A stretch of 40,939 bases of DNA, taken from assembly GCA_012034615.1 (NCBI GenBank), contig JAAUPA010000011.1:1-40939 (forward strand), given 5' to 3'. Every line of letters begins with the position of its first letter. Within the stretch, counting starts at the first letter, position 1. Made by a program: the position numbers and the translations under genes. Positions 18,963 to 28,207 of the stretch are shown here, piece after piece. Source of the DNA: Leptolyngbyaceae cyanobacterium CSU_1_4 (GTDB taxonomy: Bacteria; Cyanobacteriota; Cyanobacteriia; Elainellales; Elainellaceae). The notes beneath the pieces are model-generated. The model worked only from the letters and a program-made list of their open reading frames with translations. It did not search any database and was not told where the DNA came from.

Positions 18963-19052
18963 AGTGCAATGACCCATTGTGATGAATTGATCAAGACGAC
19001 ACAGTAACTTTTTACCAGAGAGATGCCTAGCAAAGCAAAGACCCAGAATGCA

Positions 19053-19129
19053 AAAGTTACAAACCAGTACCGTTCACGTCAGCATATCCGCGAAAATTAC
19101 AAACCAGTACCGTTTACGTCAGCATATCC
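19053..19129. repeat. Two tandem 37-bp direct repeats upstream of copy A
   Basis: AAARTTACAAACCAGTACCG, then TYACGTCAGCATATCC, occurs at 19053-19089 and 19093-19129 with three mismatches or fewer. A weaker relative lies upstream of copy B (~19942-20000: ACCAG...GTCAG...ATCCTACCGATGT). These probably belong to the duplicated promoter region. The rest of 18963-19261 shows the 5' leader shared with copy B and no gene. Confidence 0.85.
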
Positions 19130-19261
19130 TACCAATGTATGAAAAATATAGAGTTTAACGCGAACAGACTACTATTAAGCCGCGTCCGCAAGGCTGGGGT
19201 TCAAACCTCTGGTTTAGCCCAGGATTTAACTTGATTTCTGACGAAACAGACAGGAGTTTAA

Positions 19262-19869
19262 TTACTGAGCTTGTCGTAGCGCCTCTGCTGTACCTCTGCC
19301 GACAATTCCATCTGCCGCTATGCCGTTGGCTTGCTGAAAATTAATGACAGCCGCTTGGGTTAAAGCTCCAAAAAAGCCAGTTGCAGGTCCATCGAAATAT
19401 CCTAAGGTGATCAGTCTTTTTTGCAACTCAGAAACCTGGGCACCGGTGTCGTTAAGCATTAAGACTGCGCTAATAGGGACTTCGCTGATGGGGGTGGATG
19501 AACCGCTGCCCAATCGTTGCTGAATGGCTTCACTGGTGCCAGAACCGACTTGTCCATCAACGGTGAGCCCAGCATCTCGCTGGAAGCGGATGACGGCATC
19601 TTCAGTCATCGTGCCAAAATACCCCGTGTTAGTGCCACTGTAATAGCCCAAACTTGCCAGGTCTTCCTGCAACTGGCTCACCAAGGGACCACTCCCGCCG
19701 CGGCTCATAACCCGGCTTGGCTCATCAGCAGGGGGGAGAGAATTGGGGAGGGAGACGAAACGGCGGGACGCAATCGGGCTGGGGCTGGGGCAGCACCGGC
19801 GATCGGGGCTAATGCGACAGTCAGCACCGTCAATGACAAAACCGAGGAGATAAATTGAAAGATTTTCAT
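19262..19869 (-). CDS. Secreted tandem peptidoglycan-binding protein, copy B, with a -1 frameshift
   Basis: Paralogue of copy A. The signal peptide (MKIFQFISSVLSLTVLTVAL, start ATG 19869) is in one frame and ends at SQAGL-stop. The mature part, beginning MSRGGSGPLVSQLQEDLASL, is in the next frame and holds two PG_binding_1 repeats. Copy A reads ISQAG-IMSLGGSGPLV with GGGATCATG at this point, while copy B has GGGTTATG, one base shorter at ~19712. Adding one base restores 202 residues. The leader upstream of the ATG (GTGCAATGACC..TTGTGATGAATTGATCA..ACGA.ACAGTAAC) is nearly identical to copy A. Function as for copy A: a wall-binding protein, probably expressed in parallel. Confidence 0.88.
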
Positions 19870-20128
19870 GGTGCAATGACCCCTTGTGATGAATTGATCA
19901 GGACGATACAGTAACCTTCCAGCAAGAGATAACTGACGACGCAAAATTTATACACCCGTCCCATTGATACCAGTCTTTATGTCAGTCCATCCTACCGATG
20001 TCAGCAAAATAGAAGACTTAAGATCAGAAAAATACTGACCAAACTTGGGACAAACTGGGTTGAACTAAGCATTTCTTTTTTCAGAAAAGTATCTTACACG
20101 ATTTCTAGTCCATGAAGGGATTTGAGTC

Positions 20129-20162
20129 AAAAAAAACTTCCGCATTTTTAGAGGGCGGAAGT
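20129..20162 (-). terminator. Strong rho-independent terminator of the small membrane protein gene
   Basis: On the minus strand, ACTTCCGC (20162-20155) pairs with GCGGAAGT (20143-20136) over an 11-base loop, followed by seven or eight Us (20136-20129). It lies ~20 bases past the stop of the 72-residue gene. Confidence 0.9.
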
Positions 20163-20182
20163 CAGAAGGCTGTTTTCTAAAG

Positions 20183-20401
20183 TTAATTTTTGGGCAGATA
20201 GTGGTCGATTAGGAGAGTCGCTGTAACCGCAATAGCGGTGATACCTAAAGCAAGTAAGGGATGTTGCCCTCGACTAATAGCAAAAGAAGTCACTGCACCT
20301 GCGCCCAAAGCTGCTGTAACAGCGCCACCTAGCCAGTCTTTCTTGGAGTCTTTGTCGTACATTAGTTTAAGTTTGAATAGGTCAATTAAATGTGATTTCA
20401 T
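20183..20401 (-). CDS. Small conserved-looking membrane protein
   Basis: 72 residues, or 59 from the internal ATG at 20362 (MYDKDSKKDWLGG). It has two hydrophobic helices, AVTAALGAGAVTSFAI and LLALGITAIAVTATLLI, separated by SRGQHP. I do not recognise a named family, though near-identical short proteins of this shape are common in cyanobacteria. Its reality is supported by codon pattern, hydrophobic pattern and the clean terminator after it. Neither start has a clear ribosome-binding site. Confidence 0.65.
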   Translation of the reverse strand: MKSHLIDLFKLKLMYDKDSKKDWLGGAVTAALGAGAVTSFAISRGQHPLLALGITAIAVTATLLIDHYLPKN

Positions 20402-20509
20402 GTCATCTATTTAACCAACCTATCATCTAAACATTCGGCAATAAATTTAACTCAGGTATCTTGTAACTAAGATACAAATTCGGTTAGGTTTCTTAACCTA
20501 GTTAGTTTA

Positions 20510-20635
20510 AAATTCCGGTTTTCCTAGAATGATGATGGAAACTGTAGGGCATGCTTCTAGCCGGCGCGAGCAGGATGCTCACCCTACGGGAACTTGCTTT
20601 TTTTAATCACCTGAACCCCAGGAAAACCGAAATTT
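20510..20635. mobile_element. MITE-like element with 16-bp terminal inverted repeats
   Basis: AAATTCCGGTTTTCCT (20510-20525) is inverted at 20620-20635 as AGGAAAACCGAAATTT (one mismatch), enclosing 94 bases. Inside is a smaller inverted pair (GTAGGG at 20544, CCCTAC at 20582) around GC-rich GCCGGCGCGAGC. It codes for nothing. I see no clear target-site duplication, so a structured intergenic RNA is an alternative. Confidence 0.5.
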
Positions 20636-20678
20636 CTTGCGAATTGAGGGATTTTCAGCGAGGTTGTAAAAGCGTAGG

Positions 20679-21761
20679 CTAAGGAGTTGCTACGGGTTCT
20701 AATCCTAGCTTTGCTAAAAGCCGATCGCCATCAAAGTAATTTGCCATCATTTGACAGATTTCTTGTACTTTAATGGGTTCATGCAATCGGGCTTGTCCGA
20801 AGGCTTGGTCGATAATTTCTACAGTGGTCAGGGTATCTAAATCGACGGAAAGAATAGGGACTTCTAAATCTTCGGCGCGGCTGAGGATGGTGTCTGTGGG
20901 GGGCAAGTGCCCGGTGAGGATGAGGCATTGCGTCGAGGTTTCTAGGGCTGCAACTTGAATGTCGGTGCGATCGCCCCCGGTCACCACTGCCATATTATGA
21001 GCTCGACGAAAATACTCTAACGCTGAGTTAACATTCATCGCCCCAATTTTGAGGCTTTCCACCATCAGATCCATGCGATCGGGGCGACAGAGCACCTCCG
21101 CATTCAACCGCCGCACCAATTCACCCACACTGACACTGCGTAACAGCTCATTATGGGGCAGCATTCCCAGCACATCAATGCCTTGTTTCTCTAAAAATGG
21201 CTTGATCTGAGTTTGGGTCAGATTCATTTGGGTCAAAGGAATGTCGTTCAGCAAGACCCCAATGAGGCGATCGCCCAACTGTTGTTTTGCCGCCATCAGC
21301 TTCTCAACCACCAAGCCCGACTGACAACGCGCCACCAAAACCACCGAAGCATTCAATGCCTCAGCCATTTGCGGCATTGCCAAATCAAACAATCTGCCTT
21401 CTTCGAGACTGCTAGAACCTTCTAAAAGGACTAAGTCTGAGGTGGGTGCATACTGTTGAAGAGCTTGAACATAGTCAACCGGGTCGGCTCCAGAAAGCTT
21501 TTTCCCAATCGTGACCTGATCCAAAGAAAGCAGGGTGGGCAACAGACGATGGTCTGGCAAATTCAGCATTTGGGTAATGAATCGGACATCTTCATCAAGC
21601 GTATCGACTTGAGATTCACTCAGACAAGTCCCGATCGGCTTGCCATAGGCAATATCAATTCCCTTTTCTCTAAACTGACTAGCCAGCCCCAAAACTACAG
21701 CAGATTTACCGCTGTAAGCTTCTGAAGACCCCACTAAAAGATACTTTGAAGACTTAGGCAC
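20679..21761 (-). CDS. Phosphotransacetylase-N/DRTGG-family protein (BioD-like ATPase fold)
   Basis: 360 residues. The N-terminal half (1-~210) has a DTBS/BioD-type P-loop fold: LLVGSSEAYSGKSAVVLGLA in place of a standard Walker A, then LVLLEGSSSLEEG. The C-terminal half (~215-350) is a DRTGG domain (VVTGGDRTDIQVAALE). This pair occurs in the N-terminal regulatory half of E. coli-type Pta, but the acetyl-transferring PTA_PTB domain is missing. Stand-alone forms are standard in cyanobacteria, so this is not a truncation. A nucleotide-sensing role is plausible; the activity is unknown. It is the last gene of the run pheT - yciI-like - this gene, after a 94-base gap that may hold its own promoter. 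Confidence 0.88.
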   Translation of the reverse strand: MPKSSKYLLVGSSEAYSGKSAVVLGLASQFREKGIDIAYGKPIGTCLSESQVDTLDEDVRFITQMLNLPDHRLLPTLLSLDQVTIGKKLSGADPVDYVQALQQYAPTSDLVLLEGSSSLEEGRLFDLAMPQMAEALNASVVLVARCQSGLVVEKLMAAKQQLGDRLIGVLLNDIPLTQMNLTQTQIKPFLEKQGIDVLGMLPHNELLRSVSVGELVRRLNAEVLCRPDRMDLMVESLKIGAMNVNSALEYFRRAHNMAVVTGGDRTDIQVAALETSTQCLILTGHLPPTDTILSRAEDLEVPILSVDLDTLTTVEIIDQAFGQARLHEPIKVQEICQMMANYFDGDRLLAKLGLEPVATP

Positions 21762-21797
21762 GACCCCGCTCCTGAGATAGACTTGCCGGACGAGTGT

Positions 21798-21829
21798 TTA
21801 ACTAAAATTTTTGATAAGACTTTAGTTAA
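21798..21829. promoter_or_regulatory. Inverted repeat upstream of the DRTGG-family gene
   Basis: TTAACTAAA (21798-21806) and TTTAGTTAA (21821-21829) form a 9-bp arm pair in the 94-base gap before the gene start. This is a candidate operator. It is too AT-rich to be a good terminator, and regulation here is unproven. Confidence 0.4.
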
Positions 21830-21855
21830 GCATTGTTTAACAGAATAAAGCTATT

Positions 21856-22125
21856 TCAGAAAGCTTGGATCCATTCCTTAATTTCGTACCTTGTCCAAAC
21901 TCCATTTTGCCAATACGGATCTGCCTCTACGAGATGCCGCACGATCGCCTCATTTTCTGCTTCATAAATGCCAAACACTCGGGTCAAATCTTGCGTCGGA
22001 CCGATCGTCACCAAAGTTCCGGCTGCCTTCTGTTGAGCCAAACCGTCCAGATGCGCTTGACGAAAAGGGGCACGCTTTTCTAAAACATCTGGGCAATAAT
22101 TGCCCCACATAATGTACTTTGGCAT
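21856..22125 (-). CDS. YciI-family protein
   Basis: 89 residues with the ferredoxin-like YCII fold. Features are a conserved early aromatic stretch (PKYIMWGNYCPDVLEKRAPF), the AHLDGLAQQKAAGTLVTIGP segment that supplies the family's His/Asp pocket, and a C-terminal VEADPYWQNGVWTRYEIKEW. The activity of most members is unknown. It begins 17 bases after the pheT stop, so it is very likely cotranscribed with pheT. Confidence 0.88.
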   Translation of the reverse strand: MPKYIMWGNYCPDVLEKRAPFRQAHLDGLAQQKAAGTLVTIGPTQDLTRVFGIYEAENEAIVRHLVEADPYWQNGVWTRYEIKEWIQAF

Positions 22126-22142
22126 TATTAAAAAATTTCCCC

Positions 22143-24596
22143 TTAACTTCTTAAATCCACACTGAACTTTTCCACCAACGCATCTCGCACTTTTTTGTGA
22201 ATTGGCTCTACATCTTCATCCGTAAGGGTGCGATCGCCCGTTCGGTACACTAATCGAAACGCCAAGCTTCGTTTTCCTTCCGGCACATTTTCCCCTAAAT
22301 ACTCATCAAACAACGTGACCGAATCGAGCAGTTTTCCCCCCGCCTTTTGAATGGTTCGCTCGAGTTCTGCCACCGAAATTTTGACCGAAGCAAAAAAAGC
22401 AATATCTCGATCGGAGGCGGGATAGGGAGAATAGACCTGGAAAATGGGAGTAATGCGCTCGTCTTGATCGAGGCGATCGAACATCACATCTAGATCAAGC
22501 TCAAAGACATAGACCTCATCGGGGAGCCCCCGTTCTTGGCGCAACTGGGGATGGAGTTGCCCAAAGGTGCCCAAGCGATCGCCCTGCACCCAGAGCGAAG
22601 CCGTCCGACCGGGATGCAATGCCGTATCCCGGCGATCGGGCTGATATTCCACCCCTAGCCCTAGTCTTTGAAAAGCACTTTCCAGCCGTCCCTTTGCCTC
22701 AAACCAGCTCATCGGCTGCTCTCGTCCCCCCTGAGTCCACAGCCCCTGCTTAGCATCACCGCCCATAATTCCTGCCACCTTATCGGCTTCCGCCAGCCCT
22801 TCCTCATCGCGCCAAAACACGCGCCCCATCTCAAAGGCATTCAACGCCCCATTGCCTTGCTCCAGGTTGTACTGAAACGCATCAATCAAACCCGGCACCA
22901 ACTCCGTGCGCAGTGCCGAATATTCAGCCAGCAAAGGATTGACCAAAGACACTTGATCTTGAGACTCTGCCTTAACCAAAGAATAGTGAATTACCTCAGT
23001 TAGCCCGACGGCCTGAAACGCTGCCTGAATTCTGCGGCTTAGGGCCTGCTCCACCGAAAGGAATCCTGGTTCGGTTTTGCTCGGTAGCGTATCGCAAAAT
23101 TTATTAAACCCATAAAGCCGCGCGACTTCTTCAATTAAATCAATCTCGCGCTCCAAATCTCGATAGCGGTAGGACGGCACAGTCACCAACCACACTCCAG
23201 GCTTGCTCAGCACAAGCTGGCACCCCAAAGCGCTCAGGGTTCGTTCTACATCCGCTGCCTGTAAGTCAGCGACCTCTGGTTCTTCGTCATCGTTTGCGGT
23301 GAGATTGACTGGGCCCAAAACTTGATTGACTCGTTCTAAGCGAAGCTCAATGGCTCGTACGGTCTCGGTTTGCCCAGGGCGCACATCGGTCAGGGCTTGC
23401 GTTCCTACCGTTCCTCCTGCTAGTTCAACGATGAGACCTAAAGCGCGCTGGCAGGCAATCCTCACGGCTGCCTGGTTTACCCCCCGCTCATAGCGGGTGG
23501 AAGCCTCTGTGCGAATGCCCTGCGATCGCGCCGATCGCCGAATTGCCACCGGGTCAAAAATTGCTGCCTCCAAGACCAGGTTTTGAGTGTCTGCGGAGAC
23601 CTCGGTAGATTCACCCCCCATCACCCCGGCTAAGGCGACAGGCTGATCATTGGCTGTAATCACCAAAGTTTGCTCTTGCAGCGTCCGCTTTTGGCTATCG
23701 AGAGTGGTGAGAGTTTCCCTCAGGTCGGCAAAGCGAACGCCCAGAGTGACCGTTGCGCTGGCTGGAACGAGAGACCGAAGGCGATCGTGGTCAAAGGCAT
23801 GAAGCGGCTGACCCCATTCCAGCAGTACATAATTCGTCACATCTACCACATTGTTAATCGGACGAGTGCCTGCGGCTTGCAATCGTCGCTGAAGCCATGG
23901 AGGAGAAGGGGCAATGTTCACCCCCGCGATCGCAGTTCCGATATAAATGGGGCAAGCCTGCGTCTCAGTAATCCGAAGGGTTAGGTCTCCAGATGGCGGG
24001 GTGGCGATCGGGGCGGGTTCTGGCAATCTCAAGGCTGCGCCTGTAATGGCTGCCACTTCCCGCGCAATCCCCACCATGCTCAGGGCATCCGCCCGGTTGG
24101 CTGTCGAGGTCAGATCCAACACGACATCATCCAGCCCCAAGAGCGATCGGGCATCGGTTCCAACCTGCAAATTCTCTTCGGTAAAAATATGAATGCCTTC
24201 AGAATCCTTTGCCAACCCAACTTCTGCCAACGAGCAAATCATCCCTTCCGAAGGCACATCCCGCAACTTCCGAGGCTTAATCTTGAGATCCACAATGGGT
24301 AAATAACTGCCCAAAGTCGCCACAGCCACATAGATATCTGCCCGCACATTTGCAGCGCCGCAAACAATGGTGGAAGGCTCGCTGCCGCCAATATCTACGG
24401 TACAAACGCTCAGTTTATCAGCATTGGGATGAGGCTCACGAGCCAACACTTTGCCCACAACCACCCCGTCTGCCCACGTCCGCCGATCTTCAATCTCTTC
24501 CACCTCAAACCCAGCCATGGTCAGCGCTTCTGCCAATTCCTCTGGGGTCATGGTGATATCGACAAGTTCCCGTAGCCAGTTCAAAGAGATCCGCAT
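22143..24596 (-). CDS. pheT: Phenylalanyl-tRNA synthetase beta subunit
   Basis: 817 residues, normal full length. PheT pairs with PheS (not in this window) to charge tRNA-Phe. Domains in order are: the N-terminal tRNA-binding OB fold ([40 protein letters not shown]); the B3/B4 editing region ([15 protein letters not shown]); the B5 motif with its DNA-binding-like fold; the catalytic-like core (AFEMGRVFW); and the C-terminal FDX-ACB anticodon-binding domain ([31 protein letters not shown]). Unlike several neighbours it shows no frameshift. Start ATG at 24596. Confidence 0.98.
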   Translation of the reverse strand: MRISLNWLRELVDITMTPEELAEALTMAGFEVEEIEDRRTWADGVVVGKVLAREPHPNADKLSVCTVDIGGSEPSTIVCGAANVRADIYVAVATLGSYLPIVDLKIKPRKLRDVPSEGMICSLAEVGLAKDSEGIHIFTEENLQVGTDARSLLGLDDVVLDLTSTANRADALSMVGIAREVAAITGAALRLPEPAPIATPPSGDLTLRITETQACPIYIGTAIAGVNIAPSPPWLQRRLQAAGTRPINNVVDVTNYVLLEWGQPLHAFDHDRLRSLVPASATVTLGVRFADLRETLTTLDSQKRTLQEQTLVITANDQPVALAGVMGGESTEVSADTQNLVLEAAIFDPVAIRRSARSQGIRTEASTRYERGVNQAAVRIACQRALGLIVELAGGTVGTQALTDVRPGQTETVRAIELRLERVNQVLGPVNLTANDDEEPEVADLQAADVERTLSALGCQLVLSKPGVWLVTVPSYRYRDLEREIDLIEEVARLYGFNKFCDTLPSKTEPGFLSVEQALSRRIQAAFQAVGLTEVIHYSLVKAESQDQVSLVNPLLAEYSALRTELVPGLIDAFQYNLEQGNGALNAFEMGRVFWRDEEGLAEADKVAGIMGGDAKQGLWTQGGREQPMSWFEAKGRLESAFQRLGLGVEYQPDRRDTALHPGRTASLWVQGDRLGTFGQLHPQLRQERGLPDEVYVFELDLDVMFDRLDQDERITPIFQVYSPYPASDRDIAFFASVKISVAELERTIQKAGGKLLDSVTLFDEYLGENVPEGKRSLAFRLVYRTGDRTLTDEDVEPIHKKVRDALVEKFSVDLRS

Positions 24597-24804
24597 TGCG
24601 CCGCCTGAGAGTGAATGTTCGTAGGGATTAACCCAACTAATTCTATCGGGGAATCGCTGTTTTAGGCGCTATTATTTGCCCGTTGAGGCGACTCCTTGCA
24701 GGTATCTTGAAGCGATCGCCCGGAGGCGGTTGCAGAATTCTAAACCTGGGTCTGAAAATTGATTCTCCAATTTGGCTGGGGTCATGACAGTTGCCCTTCC
24801 CCTA

Positions 24805-24878
24805 CGCCCCAGACAGGACTCGAACCTGTGACCGTCTGCTTAGAAGGCAGATGCTCTATCCAACTGAGCTACTGGAGC
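24805..24878 (-). tRNA. trnR-UCU: tRNA-Arg (anticodon UCU)
   Basis: A complete 74-base cloverleaf on the minus strand. Acceptor arm GCTCCAG pairs with CTGGGGC (one G-U), the D arm contains AGCTCAGTTGGATAGAGC, and anticodon stem TCTGC/GCAGA has loop CTTCTAA, giving anticodon TCT. The T arm is ACAGG/CCTGT with TTCGAGT, and the discriminator is G. The 3' CCA is not encoded. The gene is isolated in the 24597-25025 spacer, which otherwise shows only likely promoter DNA for pheT and the downstream genes. Confidence 0.97.
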
Positions 24879-25025
24879 CGACTTTTCCTGCTTCGATATG
24901 CTAAGCCCTAAATGTGGGCAGACTAGTTGCAATATTGGCAGCTTTGCTGATCTTTCGTGCATCACTATAGCATTACAACTGGCTAGTTTGCCCATCCCGC
25001 CCAGAGAGGAGTCAGGTCGCCAACC

Positions 25026-25703
25026 ATGTTTATCTTAAAAAGGCAGGACGTCCAGCTCTCCAGCATTCCCCATCCCAAGAAGGATCAGCAGGTTCCGATT
25101 CTGACCTATCAGGGACAAACTTTTCGTCTAATTAGCGTTTTTCAGGCGGCTCAAGAGGAAGAAGCAAAATCTTTTTGGAGAGATTTAACCGACAACCGAG
25201 GCAAAGCCTGTGTTTTGCTTGAAGAACCTGAGCGATTCAGCGTTTGGGGAAAAATTCACCTTGATCAATTAACTGCCGAACCTGCCCCCGAGCCGCAATC
25301 TCAAAAAGGGGAAGCTTCTCCTGCGTTTGTGCAAGCCTCTCTCCTTTTGCTGCAATCGGTTTATATGGATATCGAAGATATGCTGGGCACTCGGCAGCTC
25401 AATGCATTTCATAAAGAAATCACGACGGTCTTTCAGCAAGGGCGCTTTCCTCAAACCGAATCGACCGATGCAATTAATCAAATCCTTAAGGTAGATCCTC
25501 TGGAATCTTTACAGGTGCCGCCTTGGCGAGAGCAGCACTTGATGGCACTTTTGCAAGAACTGCATCGGCTAGGAAAGCAACACTTTGGCAATGCTAGCTT
25601 TACTCGGCGGGTGATGGAATCCTTACAAGATATGCCCTCGCACGATCGCAATCAGTTTTTAGGGTGGCTGAAGCGATCGCCCATGGGTAGCCTTTGGCAG
25701 TAG
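25026..25703 (+). CDS. Conserved cyanobacterial protein (Npun_F0813-like)
   Basis: 225 residues, soluble. It begins FILKRQDVQLSSIPHPKKDQ with QVPILTYQGQTFRLI, a start I associate with the Npun_F0813 family; that match is from memory. The second half is helical (PAFVQASLLLLQSVYMDIED, HLMALLQELHRLGKQHFG). No catalytic motif is visible and the role is unknown. It stands alone, followed by a 110-base gap to a membrane protein gene on the same strand. Confidence 0.8.
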   Translation: MFILKRQDVQLSSIPHPKKDQQVPILTYQGQTFRLISVFQAAQEEEAKSFWRDLTDNRGKACVLLEEPERFSVWGKIHLDQLTAEPAPEPQSQKGEASPAFVQASLLLLQSVYMDIEDMLGTRQLNAFHKEITTVFQQGRFPQTESTDAINQILKVDPLESLQVPPWREQHLMALLQELHRLGKQHFGNASFTRRVMESLQDMPSHDRNQFLGWLKRSPMGSLWQ

Positions 25704-25813
25704 GCACAGTTTTCAGGAATAGCAAGGTTAGTTTCGCTGAACCGTGGGCATGATAGTGATGAGTTTTTGATGATGAGTTTTTGCCGCGCATTCGCTTTCT
25801 GAGGAACAGTCCC

Positions 25814-26930
25814 TTGAGCAACAAGTCTTCTACCCAATCTTTCCCATCGATTCAAACCGTTGTCTTGGTTGCAACAGCCTGGTCGGTCGTTGCCTTACTG
25901 TTTTTTCTTTTGTTTAGCGCTGCAACACCCGACACAGGTCGCCCGGTTTGGTACACCGTCACGACTTACGTTTTAGAAAATATGTCATTTTTGGGAGCGG
26001 GCTGGCTGTGCTTTCGGAATTGGCGCAGTTCGCAAATTGTCAGCGGTGGTTTGGTGTGGCTGTCTATTGGGTTAGGGATGTTTTCCTATTCGCTGGGCAA
26101 CTTACTGTTGTCATACTGGGAAATCGGGTTAGGTAATTCTCCGGAAGTGTCGCCTGGTGATCTATTCTTTATTCTGACTTACTTATTTTTGGGCTTTGGT
26201 TTGTTCAAAGCAATCACCTCTAAACAGCTCAACTTGGCTCCTTTACAATGGATGATTGTGGCGGGGATGGCAGCAGCGGGAATTATGGTTGCAGGTTTGT
26301 TTGCTCCTAGCTCAGCGAATGCTGCAACTCCTTCAATCATTGTTCAAGCAACGCCATCGTCTACAACTATCATTTCTCCGATCGCCTCTCCTTCATTACA
26401 GCCTTTCACGGCACCCGCTGTATCCCCATCGCCTGCGATCGCCTCTCCTGCCCCCCTTCCCGCTGCCAGCCCAGAGAGAGTGAGTTCAGAAGTGACTCCA
26501 GAATCCAGTGTCTTAGAACCCGCTAGCCCAGAACCGACGACTCCAGAATCGGCTAGCTCAGAACCCGAGAAAACTGCCAAAGAAGTGCCAGCTTGGCGAT
26601 CGCCCTTGAAAACAACTAGAGCCTCTAGCCAGCACCGTCGGTTGGTTATACATCATTGGTGATGTCATTCTGGTGGTGATGGCGACCACGTTACTCTTAG
26701 CCTTTTGGGGCGGGCGGTTTTCCCTGTCTTGGCGCTTCATTGCCGCTGCTTCCCTCTCTTACTACATTGCCGATCTGTGGTTTAACTATGCCACTCGATA
26801 CATTGCCGACTATGAAACTGGAGCATTGCCCGAAGTCTTTTGGATTTTTAGTGGCTGCTTGTTTGCAATTGGTGCAGCCCTAGAGTTTGACTTGTCTACC
26901 CGTCGTCGTAGCTCTCGCAGAAGAGCCTAA
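25814..26930 (+). CDS. Membrane protein with internal Ser/Pro/Ala-rich linker, frameshifted
   Basis: Corrected, this is 371 residues with about six membrane helices. The first block (SVVALLFFLLFSAA, LVWLSIGLGMFSYSLGNLLL, GDLFFILTYLFLGFGLF, WMIVAGMAAAGIMVAGLF) resembles by eye the multi-TM sensor region often placed before GGDEF domains in other proteins; no GGDEF follows here. A ~100-residue low-complexity linker (ASPSLQPFTAPAVSPSP, PEPTTPESASSEPE) comes next, and then WLYIIGDVILVVMATTLLLA and SLSYYIADLW. The frame switches between 26612 and 26645, and removing one base joins both parts. The best start is TTG 25814 with GAGGAA seven bases upstream; TTG 25781 is also in frame. Function unknown. 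Confidence 0.7.
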
Positions 26931-27068
26931 AGGTTTCTACCCCACAAGTTCCTAGATCTGAGATAAAATCGTCAAGCTGCTGAGGTAAAAGTTAAACTTT
27001 GCCATAAGCTGAGACGGTGCAAGCTCGTCATTCATGATTTAAGATCACTGGTCGAGGAATTTGTCGGT

Positions 27069-28064
27069 ATGGCTCCCCAAAAACTGTCTCAATCCGATAA
27101 GCAAGATATCCTTAACCTCTACCGACAAGTGTTAGAAGAATCTACCACGACTCTAGCTAGCCGCTATAGCGTCAGCACCAGCACGATTAGTCGGCTGTTG
27201 AAGCAAACTTTGCCGGAAGCAGAGTATGAGGCATTGATTCAACAAAAGCGATCGGGAGCTTCTAGAGGGCAGGCACAACCCGAGGAGAGTCTGACTATTC
27301 CTGGAATTGCTGCCCTTGTCTCGCCCGAGAGTTTTAGTGAGCCTGAAGGTTTTAGTGAGCCAAAAGCCTCTAATACCTCTGAAACATTGACTCATTCTGA
27401 GCAGCCTGAATTAGCGCCCGAACCTGCCAAGAGCCGTGCACCGATTATTCGACGAAATCGCCAGACTGTTGAGGAACCCATTGTTGAAAGTTCGCTGATG
27501 GCTGAAGGCACGCTGATATCTGCTCAACTGCATGTCACAACACACACAGATGAGTCCTCTGAAGCGCCTCGGTTTGAAAAACCTGTCAGCAAGTCCCTAC
27601 TGCTGGTGAGCGAAGAATTTGCTGATTTGGATGACGAGATGGACAGTGATTTAGATGATGATGATGATGACGACGATTTGGATGACGATGATTTGGATGA
27701 TGAACTCACAGATGACCTAGGCTCATTTGGAACGATTCAGGTAGATAGCAAGGGGTTCGTTCAAGTGCAGCCTTTAGTTGAGACTGCGATTCCCAAAATT
27801 TGCTATGTCGTGGTCGATCGCGCCTCCGAGCTCATTACTCGTCCTTTGAAAGACTTTGCAGAACTGGGGCAAATTCCCTCGGATGAAGTTCAAGAGAAAA
27901 CCTTACCCATTTTTGACAACCATCGCATTGCTAAACGCTTTATGCGACGAATGCAGCGAGTGGTTAAGGTGCCCGATGGCAGAGTTTTTAGCAAAGTTAG
28001 ACCTTATTTACAAGCTAAGGGCATCACTCGTCTATTGATTGATGGACAAGTTTATTCGCTGTAA
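27069..28064 (+). CDS. Conserved protein with N-terminal HTH and very acidic central stretch
   Basis: 331 residues. Residues ~1-60 form a helix-turn-helix of the transposase-like kind (LSQSDKQDILNLYRQVLEES, LASRYSVSTSTISRLLKQTL), probably DNA-binding. A disordered Ser/Pro/Glu region follows, then a stretch of ~32 mostly Asp residues (DLDDDDDDDDLDDDDLDDEL). The C terminus is a compact conserved-looking domain ending IFDNHRIAKRFMRRM and RVFSKVRPYLQAKGITRLLI. No transposase catalytic residues are present, so this is not a mobile element. A DNA-binding role with an acidic linker is my inference. Start ATG 27069. Confidence 0.75.
   Translation: MAPQKLSQSDKQDILNLYRQVLEESTTTLASRYSVSTSTISRLLKQTLPEAEYEALIQQKRSGASRGQAQPEESLTIPGIAALVSPESFSEPEGFSEPKASNTSETLTHSEQPELAPEPAKSRAPIIRRNRQTVEEPIVESSLMAEGTLISAQLHVTTHTDESSEAPRFEKPVSKSLLLVSEEFADLDDEMDSDLDDDDDDDDLDDDDLDDELTDDLGSFGTIQVDSKGFVQVQPLVETAIPKICYVVVDRASELITRPLKDFAELGQIPSDEVQEKTLPIFDNHRIAKRFMRRMQRVVKVPDGRVFSKVRPYLQAKGITRLLIDGQVYSL
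27624..27717 (+). repeat. (GAT/GAC)-rich trinucleotide tract encoding poly-Asp
   Basis: Interrupted GAT/GAC/TTG-type trinucleotide repeats stay in frame and encode the acidic run. Such tracts change length by slippage, so linker length is probably variable between strains. Confidence 0.85.
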
Positions 28065-28207
28065 AGCTTGGTCAGTCTGCGTTTGGAGCGCCCTAGGGAT
28101 GCTTGTTGCGGAGATTAATCTTAAAATGTAATCCTAAAATGTCCTGATCCTTTCATGAAGGAACTGTAAACAGAGAAGCATCCATTGACTTTCAGTGTGA
28201 TGTTTTG

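Noticed and set aside
19053-19129. Two direct repeats, CRISPR-like at first sight
   Set aside because: Only two copies, separated by three bases rather than spacers, and no cas genes. They are duplicated promoter DNA.
20679-21761. Truncated phosphate acetyltransferase (Pta)
   Set aside because: The BioD-like plus DRTGG pair without the catalytic PTA domain is a normal stand-alone family in cyanobacteria, not a broken pta.
27069-27250. Transposase or insertion sequence, suggested by the HTH
   Set aside because: No catalytic DDE region or terminal repeats. The rest of the protein is an acidic linker and an unrelated conserved domain.
27524-27709. Open frame encoding poly-Ser on the minus strand
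   Set aside because: It is the reverse complement of the poly-Asp tract of the real plus-strand gene.
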